NCBI RefSeq assembly: GCF_006438965.1
Contig: NZ_RCZM01000001.1
Coordinates: 621,097 to 685,096 of the forward strand
Source of the DNA: Pedococcus bigeumensis
GTDB taxonomy: Bacteria; Actinomycetota; Actinomycetes; Actinomycetales; Dermatophilaceae
Reading direction: 5' to 3'
DNA: 64,000 bases
Positions within the stretch are counted from its first letter, which is position 1. The number at the start of each line of letters is the position of its first letter. The notes under the pieces are model-generated. The model made no database searches. It saw nothing but the letters and a program-made list of their open reading frames with translations, and had not been told where the DNA came from. Positions 38,899 through 47,320 of the stretch are shown in pieces. A program made the position numbers and the translations under genes.

Positions 38899-40266
38899 GT
38901 GAAGAGTGCCGTCGAGACCCTGAACCCGACCCGGGTCAAGCTGACCGTCGAGGTGCCGTTCGAAGAGCTCAAGCCGAGCCTCGACGCCGCCTACGCCACC
39001 ATCGGCTCACAGATCCAGGTGCCCGGCTTCCGCAAGGGCAAGGTCCCCTCGCGCATCATCGACCAGCGGGTCGGTCGCGGCGCGGTCCTCCAGGAGGCCG
39101 TCAACGAGGCACTCCCGCAGTTCTACGGCCAGGCCGTGGAGGAGAACAAGGTCCGCCCGATCGGTCAGCCCGAGGTCGACGTGACCGAGGTGCCTGCCGA
39201 GGACGGTCAGGACCTCAAGTTCACCGTCGAGGTCGACGTCCGCCCCGACGTCGAGCTGCCCGAGGACTTCACCGGCATCACCGTCGAGGTCGACGAGGCC
39301 AAGGCGTCCAACGAGGACGTCGAGGGCCGCCTCATCGCGCTGCAGGAGCGGTTCGGCACCCTCAAGGGCGTCGAGCGCGCCGTGGCGAACGGTGACTTCG
39401 TCTCCATCGACCTCAAGGCCAGCATCGGCGACGACGAGATCGACTCCGTGACCGGCATCTCCTACGAGGTCGGCTCGGGCAACATGCTGGACGGACTCGA
39501 CGAGGCCCTCACCGGCATGGCGGCCGAGGAGACCAAGTCCTTCACCGCCCCCCTCGCCGGTGGCGACCGTGAGGGCGAGGACGCCGACGTGGTCGTGACC
39601 GTCCAGTCGGTCAAGGTCCGCGAGCTGCCGCCGCTCGACGACGACTTCGCCCAGCTGGCGTCGGAGTTCGACACCCTCAAGGAGCTGCGCGCGGACGTCA
39701 CCAAGCAGGCCGACCAGGCCGCCAGGTTCGAGCAGGGCGTCCAGGCTCGTGACAAGGTGCTCGAGCACCTCCTCGAGACCATCGACATCCCCGTGCCGGA
39801 CGGCGTCGTCGAGGCCGAGGTCAACTCCCACCTCGAGGGTGAGAACCGCCTCGAGGACGACGAGCACCGCGCCGAGGTCGACGCCAACACCCGCAAGGCG
39901 CTCAAGGCCCAGTTCCTCCTCGACGCGATCGCCGAGAAGACCGAGGTCAAGGTCGAGCAGCCCGAGCTCATCGAGTACCTCGTGATGTCGGCCCAGCAGT
40001 ACGGCATGGACCCGAACCAGTTCGCCGAGGCCATCGACCAGCAGGGCCAGGTGCCCTCGATGGTGGCCGAGGTGGCCCGCCGCAAGGCGCTTGCCGCCGT
40101 CCTGGAGCAGGCCAAGGTCGTCGACACGGCCGGCAACCCGGTCGACCTCAACGAGGTCACGGCGACCGACGTCGCCTCGCAGCTGTTCACCGGTGACACC
40201 GAGGGTGGCCACGAAGGTCACGACCACGGCGACGACGAGGACCACGAAGGTCACGACCACGCCTGA
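38899..40266 (+). CDS. tig: Trigger factor chaperone
   Basis: This 455-residue ribosome-bound chaperone and peptidyl-prolyl isomerase has the ribosome-binding signature VPGFRKGKVPSRIIDQRVG near residue 45, then the FKBP-type domain and the C-terminal arms. The start is GTG 38899, giving VKSAVETLNPTRVKLTVEVP, the usual actinobacterial start, with GGAG 10 bases upstream. The last 25 residues form a His/Asp/Glu-rich tail (HEGHDHGDDEDHEGHDHA), probably metal-binding. It precedes clpP1-clpP2-clpX, the familiar tig-clp order, here split by 7 kb of other genes. Confidence 0.96.
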   Translation: MKSAVETLNPTRVKLTVEVPFEELKPSLDAAYATIGSQIQVPGFRKGKVPSRIIDQRVGRGAVLQEAVNEALPQFYGQAVEENKVRPIGQPEVDVTEVPAEDGQDLKFTVEVDVRPDVELPEDFTGITVEVDEAKASNEDVEGRLIALQERFGTLKGVERAVANGDFVSIDLKASIGDDEIDSVTGISYEVGSGNMLDGLDEALTGMAAEETKSFTAPLAGGDREGEDADVVVTVQSVKVRELPPLDDDFAQLASEFDTLKELRADVTKQADQAARFEQGVQARDKVLEHLLETIDIPVPDGVVEAEVNSHLEGENRLEDDEHRAEVDANTRKALKAQFLLDAIAEKTEVKVEQPELIEYLVMSAQQYGMDPNQFAEAIDQQGQVPSMVAEVARRKALAAVLEQAKVVDTAGNPVDLNEVTATDVASQLFTGDTEGGHEGHDHGDDEDHEGHDHA

Positions 40267-40295
40267 TCGACTTCACCGGGCATAACCGCCCAAAC

Positions 40296-40332
40296 CGTAT
40301 GCCGCTCACGCCTCCGGGGTGAGCGGCATACG
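40296..40332. terminator. Octamer-pair hairpin after tig
   Basis: CGTATGCCGCTCAC (40296-40309) pairs perfectly with 40319-40332 over a 9-base loop, 30 bases after the tig stop, followed by TCATTTG. The stem is an inverted pair of GTATGCCG. Confidence 0.8.
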
Positions 40333-40378
40333 TCATTTGGGTGACCCGGAGGAGGGCCGTCGCACCCGACGATGAGGT

Positions 40379-40840
40379 ATGGACACCATCTCCTTCCACA
40401 AGTTGCGGACCGCGGTGCAGGAGAACGCCAACCCGGCGGACGACCTCGCCGCCAACCGCCTTCGCCACTCACTGCACAGCGCCCTCACCGGAAGTCGGCT
40501 GTTCGCCGAGGTCGAGTTCGGGCACACCGAGGACCCGAACCAGATGGTGATCGGTGTCTGTCGCTGTGCCGACGACGTGCTGCCGTGGGAGGCAGGGATG
40601 GGCGTCGAGCGGCTCTGGCAGACCGTGGCCGCCGACGCGCAGTGGGAGGCCCACACGGTCGGCTGCACCGACACCCTGATGGAGTTCGAGGCTGCGGTGA
40701 CCGTCGACGAGAGCGGTCACTACGTCACCGTCCACCTGGTGGCGGAGCCGTCCGAAGCCACCAAGGCAGTCATCGTCCAGCGGGCCGATGAGGCCGCCGA
40801 GGCAGCTGCCAGCGAGGCGATGAGCACCCTTCCGTCCTGA
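40379..40840 (+). CDS. Hypothetical protein
   Basis: I do not recognise this 153-residue protein. It is acidic and soluble, with no signal peptide or membrane segment. Visible features are an N-terminal helix (MDTISFHKLRTAVQENANPA), a strand-rich middle (RLFAEVEFGHTEDPNQMVIG) with CRC, and an Ala/Glu-rich C-terminal helix. The ATG at 40379 is 47 bases beyond the tig hairpin, so it has its own promoter. It is followed by small direct repeats and a hairpin. Confidence 0.72.
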   Translation: MDTISFHKLRTAVQENANPADDLAANRLRHSLHSALTGSRLFAEVEFGHTEDPNQMVIGVCRCADDVLPWEAGMGVERLWQTVAADAQWEAHTVGCTDTLMEFEAAVTVDESGHYVTVHLVAEPSEATKAVIVQRADEAAEAAASEAMSTLPS

Positions 40841-40885
40841 CGCCCTCGGACCGCCGATCGCTGACGCCTTCCGACCGCCGATCGC
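40838..40885. repeat. Two tandem 24-base repeats
   Basis: TGACGCCCTCGGACCGCCGA and its following TCGC (40838-40861) are repeated at 40862-40885 with two differences. The first copy begins at the stop codon of the preceding gene. Confidence 0.75.
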
Positions 40886-40887
40886 CT

Positions 40888-40917
40888 GTCGCAAACCGGC
40901 ATGGCGGTTTCGCGACG
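40888..40917 (+). terminator. Hairpin after the 40379-40840 gene
   Basis: GTCGCAAACCG and CGGTTTCGCGAC form an 11-base stem with one bulged G, about 50 bases after the stop codon. Termination is plausible but there is no T run. Confidence 0.5.
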
Positions 40918-41034
40918 GAATGTCCGGAACTGGCGGACACCCCATGGGGGTGTGGGCTAGCCTGCCGCCGGGGGGCAGGGGAAGGACAGGCTGCGCCCCG
41001 TCCCAGCTACCCTCAGAACGTCAGGAATGCCCCC

Positions 41035-42399
41035 ATGCGTCGACCCCGTCGGTCCACCTCTCTCGCCCTCGCCGTAGCCGGACTCGCGGTCATCGCAGCC
41101 ACCGGTGCGCCGGCCCAGGCTGCCCCTGCCATCACCGGCCCCGGCGCTTCCGCTTCCGACACCGCGATCGGCACCTACTTCCCGATCACCAAGGACCAGC
41201 GGATCCTCGACACGCGCAGCACGCTCGGCGGCCACAAGGGTGCGCTCGGCGCGAAGAGCGAGTTCGCGCTCCAGGTCGGCGGGGTCGCCGGGCTGCCCAC
41301 GGGTGACAACGCGTCCGCCGTCGTGCTCAACCTCACCGGTGTGTCTCCGACGGCGGCCACGTACGTCACGGCATACCCGTCAGGGACCACCCGGCCGACC
41401 GTCTCGAGCATCAACCTGGCGCCCAAGTCGGTGCGCTCCAACCTGGTCACCGTCCCCGTCGGGGCCGATGGCAAGGTGAAGCTCTTCAACAACGCCGGCT
41501 CGCTCAACCTGGTCGTGGACGTCATGGGCTTCTACGCCCGGACCGACGTCCAGGGGACCTACGGCATCGGCAGCATGTACTACATCTCGAACCCTGAGCG
41601 GCTGTTCGACTCACGCAGCGACGGTGGCGCGCTGGCCGCCGGCGACGGGGTCGACCTCAGCCTCGACTACGGACCCACGGACAACGCCAACGTCCGTGCC
41701 TTCGCCGTCAACATCACCGCCATCTCGCCGACCGGGAGCGGGTACATCACCGCCTGGGACGGCAGCACCGCGATGCCCAACGCGTCGAGCGTCAACTTCG
41801 TCAAGGGCCAGGTCGTGCCGAACATGGCGGTCGTGCCCACCTCCACGAACGATGCTGGCGAGCCCACGATCGCGGTCGTCAACGGCAGCTCCAGCGCCGC
41901 CACCAACGTTGCGGTCGACATCGTCGGCATCTACGCGGCGAACGGCACGTCGGGTTTGCGGTTCACCCCGCTGGCTCCCACGCGGATCGTCGACACCCGC
42001 AACGGCACCGGCGGTTTCAAGGGCCTCATCGGGGCCAAGGTGACCAAGAAGTTCCAGGCGCCCGGGAGCGTTGCCATCGACCCCACGTTCGCCCTGGTCG
42101 GGAACGCGACCGCGATCTCGCCGACCGCCGCGACCTTCCTGACCGTCTTCGCTGACGGCGACGCGCGTCCGGCCGTGAGCAACCTGAACGCCGTCGCAGG
42201 GGAGACGGTTGCGAACGCCGCGGTCGTCAACCTCGGTCCCGGCAACCTCTTCGACGCCTACAACAACGCCGGGAGCCTCAACCTCGCGATGGATGTGGCC
42301 GGCCGCTTCGACGAGTTCACCGTCCCAGCCGTCGGGCTCGCCACGTCCGCCCCGACGAGCGCGCCCGTGCTCGGCTCGGTGCAGGTCGCCCGCCGCTGA
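41035..42399 (+). CDS. Secreted protein with three tandem ILDTR-type repeats
   Basis: This 454-residue exported protein has a signal peptide (MRRPRRSTSLALAVAGLAVI, cleavage near AQAA) and three imperfect repeats of about 125 residues at roughly 45-165, 172-296 and 303-432. Each runs from a RILDTR or LFDSR strand, through a VVLNLTGVSPTAATYVTAYP-like strand pair with ISPT in the others, to a final NNAGSLNLVVDVMGFY-like strand. I know this repeat from actinobacterial surface proteins but no function for it. The fold looks all-beta, perhaps glycan- or cell-wall-binding. The next gene is a larger paralogue. Confidence 0.85.
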   Translation: MRRPRRSTSLALAVAGLAVIAATGAPAQAAPAITGPGASASDTAIGTYFPITKDQRILDTRSTLGGHKGALGAKSEFALQVGGVAGLPTGDNASAVVLNLTGVSPTAATYVTAYPSGTTRPTVSSINLAPKSVRSNLVTVPVGADGKVKLFNNAGSLNLVVDVMGFYARTDVQGTYGIGSMYYISNPERLFDSRSDGGALAAGDGVDLSLDYGPTDNANVRAFAVNITAISPTGSGYITAWDGSTAMPNASSVNFVKGQVVPNMAVVPTSTNDAGEPTIAVVNGSSSAATNVAVDIVGIYAANGTSGLRFTPLAPTRIVDTRNGTGGFKGLIGAKVTKKFQAPGSVAIDPTFALVGNATAISPTAATFLTVFADGDARPAVSNLNAVAGETVANAAVVNLGPGNLFDAYNNAGSLNLAMDVAGRFDEFTVPAVGLATSAPTSAPVLGSVQVARR

Positions 42400-42406
42400 G
42401 TCGGTA

Positions 42407-42452
42407 GCTGCCTTCGGTCACGACCGGTGCCCTGGTCGTGACCGAAGGCAGC
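42407..42452 (+). terminator. Perfect 19-base hairpin between the two repeat-protein genes
   Basis: GCTGCCTTCGGTCACGACC (42407-42425) pairs perfectly with 42434-42452 over an 8-base loop, starting 8 bases after the first gene's stop. It also shows that an ATG at 42438 inside the stem is unlikely to be the next gene's start. Confidence 0.85.
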
Positions 42453-42533
42453 ACAGTCCACGCGGTGACGGTGCCGGTGACGGACTCAGTAATGCAGGTC
42501 AGGGAGTCGGCCGGGGGCCGGACAGGGGGAGCA

Positions 42534-44720
42534 GTGCGCGTACTCGCTCGAGCAGTGGTGGTGTCCGTGTTGTGCACCATGGTCGTGGCTTCGGTGGCGG
42601 CCACCGGGTCGGCAGCGGGACCGGCTGCGTCCGGTGCAGCACCGGCAACCTCGTCGGTGGCACCCACAGCCCCCTACACCGCGGCGACTCTGGCGTCGGG
42701 CGGAGGTGGCAACACCGTCCTGGACTCACGCGTCGGCACTGTGACGGCGACCAAGTTCCAGGGCGATCTGATCCAGCTGGGTGCCACCGATGGTGACGGA
42801 AACTCGTACACAGCGTCCGTCTCACCGAAGGAGGGGACGTCCTGGGTGGCCGGCACGAGGGTGCCCATGACCAGCCAGACCAGCGGCGGGATGGAGGCCT
42901 ACGTCAATGTGGCCAGCCCCACGGGAGGCACCTGTTGGTTGCGCGGCGGCACGGTCAGCGTCATCGAGGTGACGCGTGACGGTGCTGGCGACATCACGTC
43001 GCTGGCCCTGGATTGGTCAGGCACCTGTGAGGACGCGAACAGCACACCCACGATCGGACAGTTCCGGTACAACTCGTCCGTCCCCTACAGCGGTCTGACG
43101 GGGACGAGCGCCCTCACCTTTTCCTACGCCACCATCGGCCGGGTCGGTCCGGCCAAGACGATCACCATGACCGCGCGCGGCTCCGCTCCCATCGAGGTGG
43201 CGGACCTCATGCTCCTGGGCTCGGACACCCCGTGGCTGGTCATCACCGCGCAGACCTGCAAGGGCAAGACCCTGGCCGATGGCCAGACCTGCACGGTCAC
43301 CGTGGCCCCGGCCCCACGCTCCGACAGCGGAACCGTCGACCAGCTGGTCGTCCTCGTGGGCGCGGACACCAGGTGGTACGGAACTCATGTGGAGGTCAGC
43401 GGCCAGCACCACGCCGAGGGGACCTACCAGCCCATCACGTCGCGGCGCGCGCTGGACACGCGATCGGGGCTCGGGGGCACCAAGGGAGTGCTCGGCGCCC
43501 GACGGACCCTGAAGTTCAAGGTGACCGGTGACACCGTGCCCACGCCCAGTCGAGTGCAGGCCGTGGTGCTCACGCTCACTGCTGCAGGGACGACGGCGGC
43601 CACTTACCTCACGGCCTACCCGGGGGACAAACCACGCCCGACTGCGTCCAGCCTCAACGCTCCGCGTGGCTACACGGGTGGCAACACGGTGACGGTTCGC
43701 CCTGATGCCTCGGGATATGTGACGGTGTACAACAACACCGGTTCGACGCACGTCATCGCGGACGTCCTCGGCTACTACAACAAGAGCAACGACGGTGCCC
43801 TCGCAGTCGGCGGTGACTACCACCTCACCATGGCGCAGCGAATCATCGACAGCCGAAGTGGTTTCGGTCGGCTCAAGCCGGGCTACTACGTCGACATCGA
43901 CTGGAAGTACCCCGAGTCGGCCAACCTCGGCGAGCTTCGCGCGTACGCCCTGAACGTGACCGCGACGAGCGCGACAGGTCCTGGCTACCTCACCGCCTGG
44001 AGTGGCTACGGCGACCCGCCGAATGCGTCGACGGTCAACTTCGCGAAGGGCAAGACCGCGTCCAACACGGTCATCGCCCCGGCCTACTTCACCCAGCGCG
44101 GAAACGACTACGGGCCGGGCTTCGCGCTCTACAACGGCGCGAGCACGGCCGCGGTGCACTTCGTCATCGACATCGTCGGTGTCTACACCGAGACGGGTCA
44201 CCCCAACGCCCTGCGGTTCACACCACTGGCCAGCCCGACCCGGATCCTGGACAGCCGCAAGGGACTTGGCGCCTCGACCTGGGCTGCCGGCACCACCCGA
44301 CAGGTCTTTGCCCCGAGCCCGGCAGCGACCTACGACACCTGGGCGGTGGTCGGCAACGCCACCGTCGTCGCACCCACGGCCCCGACCTACATGACTTTCT
44401 TCGAGCCCGGGACGACGAGGCCCCCGACGAGCAACGTCAACGCGGGTATCGGTGAGGTGGTGTCGAACGGCGTCGTCGCACCTCTCGCGGTCGGCAACAT
44501 CTTCAACGGCTACAACAACAAGGGCACCGCCAACGCGCTGTTCGACGCGGCCGGCCGGCTGGACGTCTATCCGGCCAGCTACGAGGTGCTGTCCGGGGCC
44601 CAGACCCTGGCCGGCTCGTCACCAGGTGGTGCCGCCCTGGGGTCATCGCTTGCGTCCGCCATGGCGCACCTGCCGCGCGGCACCTCGCTCGTCACACCGG
44701 AGGCCGTTCCGGCGCACTGA
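42534..44720 (+). CDS. Larger secreted ILDTR-repeat paralogue
   Basis: This 728-residue exported protein starts at GTG 42534 after AGGGGGA, giving MRVLARAVVVSVLCTMVVAS as a clean signal peptide. Residues about 35-290 form a separate region ending in an Ig-like domain (TITMTARGSAPIEVADLML, then TCTVTVAPAPRS), similar to HYDIN/choice-of-anchor domains, with one cysteine pair. Residues about 296-695 carry three copies of the same repeat as the preceding gene: RALDTRSGLGG, RIIDSRSGFG and RILDSRKGLG, each closing with VIADVLGYY-, FVIDIVGVY- or ALFDAAGRL-like strands. No LPXTG or C-terminal anchor is present. The role is unknown; surface or extracellular. Confidence 0.83.
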   Translation: MRVLARAVVVSVLCTMVVASVAATGSAAGPAASGAAPATSSVAPTAPYTAATLASGGGGNTVLDSRVGTVTATKFQGDLIQLGATDGDGNSYTASVSPKEGTSWVAGTRVPMTSQTSGGMEAYVNVASPTGGTCWLRGGTVSVIEVTRDGAGDITSLALDWSGTCEDANSTPTIGQFRYNSSVPYSGLTGTSALTFSYATIGRVGPAKTITMTARGSAPIEVADLMLLGSDTPWLVITAQTCKGKTLADGQTCTVTVAPAPRSDSGTVDQLVVLVGADTRWYGTHVEVSGQHHAEGTYQPITSRRALDTRSGLGGTKGVLGARRTLKFKVTGDTVPTPSRVQAVVLTLTAAGTTAATYLTAYPGDKPRPTASSLNAPRGYTGGNTVTVRPDASGYVTVYNNTGSTHVIADVLGYYNKSNDGALAVGGDYHLTMAQRIIDSRSGFGRLKPGYYVDIDWKYPESANLGELRAYALNVTATSATGPGYLTAWSGYGDPPNASTVNFAKGKTASNTVIAPAYFTQRGNDYGPGFALYNGASTAAVHFVIDIVGVYTETGHPNALRFTPLASPTRILDSRKGLGASTWAAGTTRQVFAPSPAATYDTWAVVGNATVVAPTAPTYMTFFEPGTTRPPTSNVNAGIGEVVSNGVVAPLAVGNIFNGYNNKGTANALFDAAGRLDVYPASYEVLSGAQTLAGSSPGGAALGSSLASAMAHLPRGTSLVTPEAVPAH

Positions 44721-44725
44721 CGCCG

Positions 44726-45820
44726 TCAGGGAGTCGGCGCCGTCGCCGTCGTCGTCCCGATCCTCAGGTCGGTCGGCTGGACGGCGTCGTCGGGGCGCTC
44801 GCCGTCCAGCAGCTGACGAAGCATCTCGCCCATCAGCCGCCCCTTGGCGAGGCCGTGCTGGTCGATCGTGGTCAGCGTCCCGGAGAACCACGGCAGCTCC
44901 ACCCCGTCGAAACCGGTGACGCTGAGGTCGTCCGGCACGCTCAGCCCGAGGTCGTCCGCAGCCCGGATCACGCCCATGGCCAGCAGGTCGGACTGGGCCA
45001 CGATCGCCGTGGGCCGCTGGGCGACAGGCACGTCGAGGAGCAGCCGGGCCGCCATGGCTCCCTGCTCGACGTCGGGGATGGAGGTCTGCGCGAGTTGGGG
45101 CGGCTCGTCGCCCCCACCGGCACCGGGACCGAAGACGTCCAGGAACCCCTGCGCCCTGTCCCTCGTGTCCGAGAACTCTGCTCCCGCCAGGTCGTCCAGG
45201 GTGGCGAGCCCGGTGGGGGAGTCGTGCCGCAGCGGCATCATCAGGTGCGCCACGCGCCGGTGTCCCAGCCCGGTCAGGTGCCGCCCGAGCCGGACCGTGG
45301 CGCCGCGGTTGTCCAGGGCCAGGTGCGCGATGCGGGGGTCGGCGGGTGCGCCGTCCCCGAGCATCGGTATGCCGCGGGCGGCCAGGTGGTCGACCGCAGG
45401 GTTCGTGTCGGGGCCGCACAGCGAGAAGACGACCGCATCCAGGGCGGTCGCCGAGAGCTGGGTGATGGCGCGCTCGGGGGCGCCGGCAGGCTGGGCGATC
45501 AGGAGCATGCCGGCGGGGATCTCGTCGAGCACCTGGGACAGCCCGTCGAGGACGCTCACCGCGAACGGGTCGCGGAAGGCGTGCAGCAGCCGTCCCTCGA
45601 CGACCACGCCCACCACGCCCGAGCGCCCGTGCCGCAGGGACGACGCGAGGGGGTCCGGGCCGGCATACCCGAGCTGCTCTGCAGCCGCGCGCACCCGGGC
45701 CACGGTTTCGGCGGCGACGGGGCCCTTGCCGCTGAAGGCGAGCGACGCCGTCGACGTCGACACCCCGGCGGCCTGCGCGACGGCGCGCAGGGTCGGTCGA
45801 GGTTGACGAGGGCGACTCAT
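44726..45820 (-). CDS. LacI-family transcriptional regulator
   Basis: This 364-residue regulator has an N-terminal LacI helix-turn-helix (TLRAVAQAAGVSTSTASLAF), a hinge helix (DPLASSLRHGRSG) and a periplasmic-binding-protein-like sugar domain, with VTGFDGVELPWFSG near the end. ATG 45820 is preferred to an upstream ATG that would lie inside the operator. It is divergent from an MFS transporter and should repress both from the palindromes at 45832-45859. The inducer is probably a sugar or nucleoside carried by that transporter. Confidence 0.93.
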   Translation of the reverse strand: MSRPRQPRPTLRAVAQAAGVSTSTASLAFSGKGPVAAETVARVRAAAEQLGYAGPDPLASSLRHGRSGVVGVVVEGRLLHAFRDPFAVSVLDGLSQVLDEIPAGMLLIAQPAGAPERAITQLSATALDAVVFSLCGPDTNPAVDHLAARGIPMLGDGAPADPRIAHLALDNRGATVRLGRHLTGLGHRRVAHLMMPLRHDSPTGLATLDDLAGAEFSDTRDRAQGFLDVFGPGAGGGDEPPQLAQTSIPDVEQGAMAARLLLDVPVAQRPTAIVAQSDLLAMGVIRAADDLGLSVPDDLSVTGFDGVELPWFSGTLTTIDQHGLAKGRLMGEMLRQLLDGERPDDAVQPTDLRIGTTTATAPTP

Positions 45821-45831
45821 GGGGGAGACAC

Positions 45832-45859
45832 TATCGAATCGATTCGATAGAATCGATTC
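45832..45859. promoter_or_regulatory. Two abutting operators between lacI-like and MFS genes
   Basis: TATCGAATCGATTCGATA (45832-45849) is a perfect 18-base palindrome; immediately after it lies the 10-base palindrome GAATCGATTC (45850-45859), sharing the same GAATCGATTC core. The two cores are 13 bases apart. This is a convincing LacI-family double site covering both divergent promoters. Confidence 0.8.
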
Positions 45860-45893
45860 GATCACTCAAGAAGCGTCCCGAGAGAGCCCGTCA

Positions 45894-47192
45894 GTGACCC
45901 AGCCCGCCACCCCCGACACCACCCCTGAAGCCACTGAGGCCGCCTCCCCGGCAACCCCGCAGACCGCGCCGACCACGACCCCAACCACCCCCTCCGCGAC
46001 CGTCCTGGCCCGCGCCACCCGGGCACGCATCGCCGTCTTCATCGTCTTTGCGCTCGCAGGTGTCGCGTTCGCGACCTTCGCGTCGCGGATCGCGGACAGC
46101 AAGGCCTCGCTGGGACTCACCGCCGGCGAGCTGGGGCTCACCCTGTTCGCCGCGTCGGCCGGCTCGCTGACGGCGCTGCCCTCCGCTGGTCGCCTCGCAA
46201 GCCGGTTGGGTGCCTCCCGGACCATCCAGCTCGGCATGGTCTTCGGGTTCGCCGGCCTGGTCGTGATCGCGGCGGCCGTCGACCTGTTCGAGTCGCGCTG
46301 GGTGATGGCGGTCGGTCTCTACCTGCTCGGCATGGGCGTCGGTGTCTGGGACGTCGCGATGAACCTCGAGGGCGCCGCCGTCGAGCGGCTGCTGGGCAAG
46401 ACCGTCATGCCGCACTTCCACGCCGCGTTCTCTGGTGGCACCGTGCTCAGCGCCCTGATCGGCGCGGGGATGTCCTGGGGGCACATGCCGCTGCTGGTGC
46501 ACTTCGCCATCGCGATCGTCATCTCCGCCGTGCTCGGTGTGTGGGCCTTGCGGTCCTTCCTGCCCCGCGATGCGGAGGTCTCGGACGCGGAGGAGCAGGA
46601 GGCTGCGGCGTCCGCTGGGACCACGCCCAAGTCGGCCTGGTTGGAGCCCCGCACGCTGATGATCGGGCTGGTCGTCCTCGCGGCCGCGTTCACCGAGGGC
46701 ACCGCCAACGACTGGATCTCGGTCGGCTTCGTCGAGGGACACGACGTCCCCGCCTGGGCCGGAGTGCTCGCCTTCGCGGCGTTCCTGTCCTTCATGACCC
46801 TCGGGCGCCTGGTCGGCACGCGGCTGCTCGACACCTATGGCCGGGTCCCGGTGCTGCGGGTCACCTTCGCGATGGCCGCCGTCGGCTCGCTCATGGTCAT
46901 CTTCGGCCCCGCATGGCTGGCCTACCTCGGCACCGCCGTGTGGGGCGTGGGGGCGTCGCTGGGCTTCCCCGTCGGCATGAGTGCCTCGGCCGACGACCCC
47001 GCCCGCGCCGCGGCGCGGATGTCGGTCGTCGCCACGATCGGCTACACCGCCTTCATCGCAGGCCCGCCGCTGCTCGGCTTCCTCGGCGACCACTTCACCG
47101 TGCTCCGAGCCCTGATGGCGGTCACCGTCATGGTGGCGCTGGCGATGCTGGTCATCCCGGCCACCCGGGAGCTGGCCCGCCGACCGGGCTGA
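45894..47192 (+). CDS. MFS transporter (YbjJ-like)
   Basis: This 432-residue major facilitator starts with a 40-residue Pro/Thr/Ala-rich cytosolic tail and then twelve hydrophobic segments, beginning ARIAVFIVFALAGVAFATFA. The loop LTAGELGLTLFAASAGSL and GMGVGVWDVAMNLEG are typical of YbjJ-like and fucose-permease-like MFS members. GTG 45894 is taken as the start since an upstream ATG lies inside the operator. Its control by the adjacent LacI regulator argues for a sugar or related carbon substrate; import or export cannot be decided. Confidence 0.88.
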   Translation: MTQPATPDTTPEATEAASPATPQTAPTTTPTTPSATVLARATRARIAVFIVFALAGVAFATFASRIADSKASLGLTAGELGLTLFAASAGSLTALPSAGRLASRLGASRTIQLGMVFGFAGLVVIAAAVDLFESRWVMAVGLYLLGMGVGVWDVAMNLEGAAVERLLGKTVMPHFHAAFSGGTVLSALIGAGMSWGHMPLLVHFAIAIVISAVLGVWALRSFLPRDAEVSDAEEQEAAASAGTTPKSAWLEPRTLMIGLVVLAAAFTEGTANDWISVGFVEGHDVPAWAGVLAFAAFLSFMTLGRLVGTRLLDTYGRVPVLRVTFAMAAVGSLMVIFGPAWLAYLGTAVWGVGASLGFPVGMSASADDPARAAARMSVVATIGYTAFIAGPPLLGFLGDHFTVLRALMAVTVMVALAMLVIPATRELARRPG

Positions 47193-47213
47193 GCCGCCTT
47201 CGCCGGGCGGCTC
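47191..47213 (+). terminator. Hairpin at the end of the MFS gene
   Basis: GAGCCGCC (47191-47198) pairs with GGCGGCTC (47206-47213) over 7 bases; the stem starts within the stop codon of the MFS gene and is followed by ACCTTGA. Confidence 0.6.
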
Positions 47214-47228
47214 ACCTTGAGCGCTGTG

Positions 47229-47242
47229 CGCTCAGGGCGAAC
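47229..47242 (+). promoter_or_regulatory. ClgR-type box upstream of clpP1
   Basis: CGCTCAGGGCGAAC matches the core CGCYNANRGCGWWS that I recall for ClgR of corynebacteria, an activator of clpP1P2. It lies about 80 bases before the clpP1 start, the expected place. clgR itself is not in the window. Confidence 0.6.
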
Positions 47243-47320
47243 ATGGAGCGGATCGGGGACTTCCGCACACCATGACCGCGTTAGGGTCACTGACAGGCAA
47301 GGACCTCAAGTGATGGAGAC

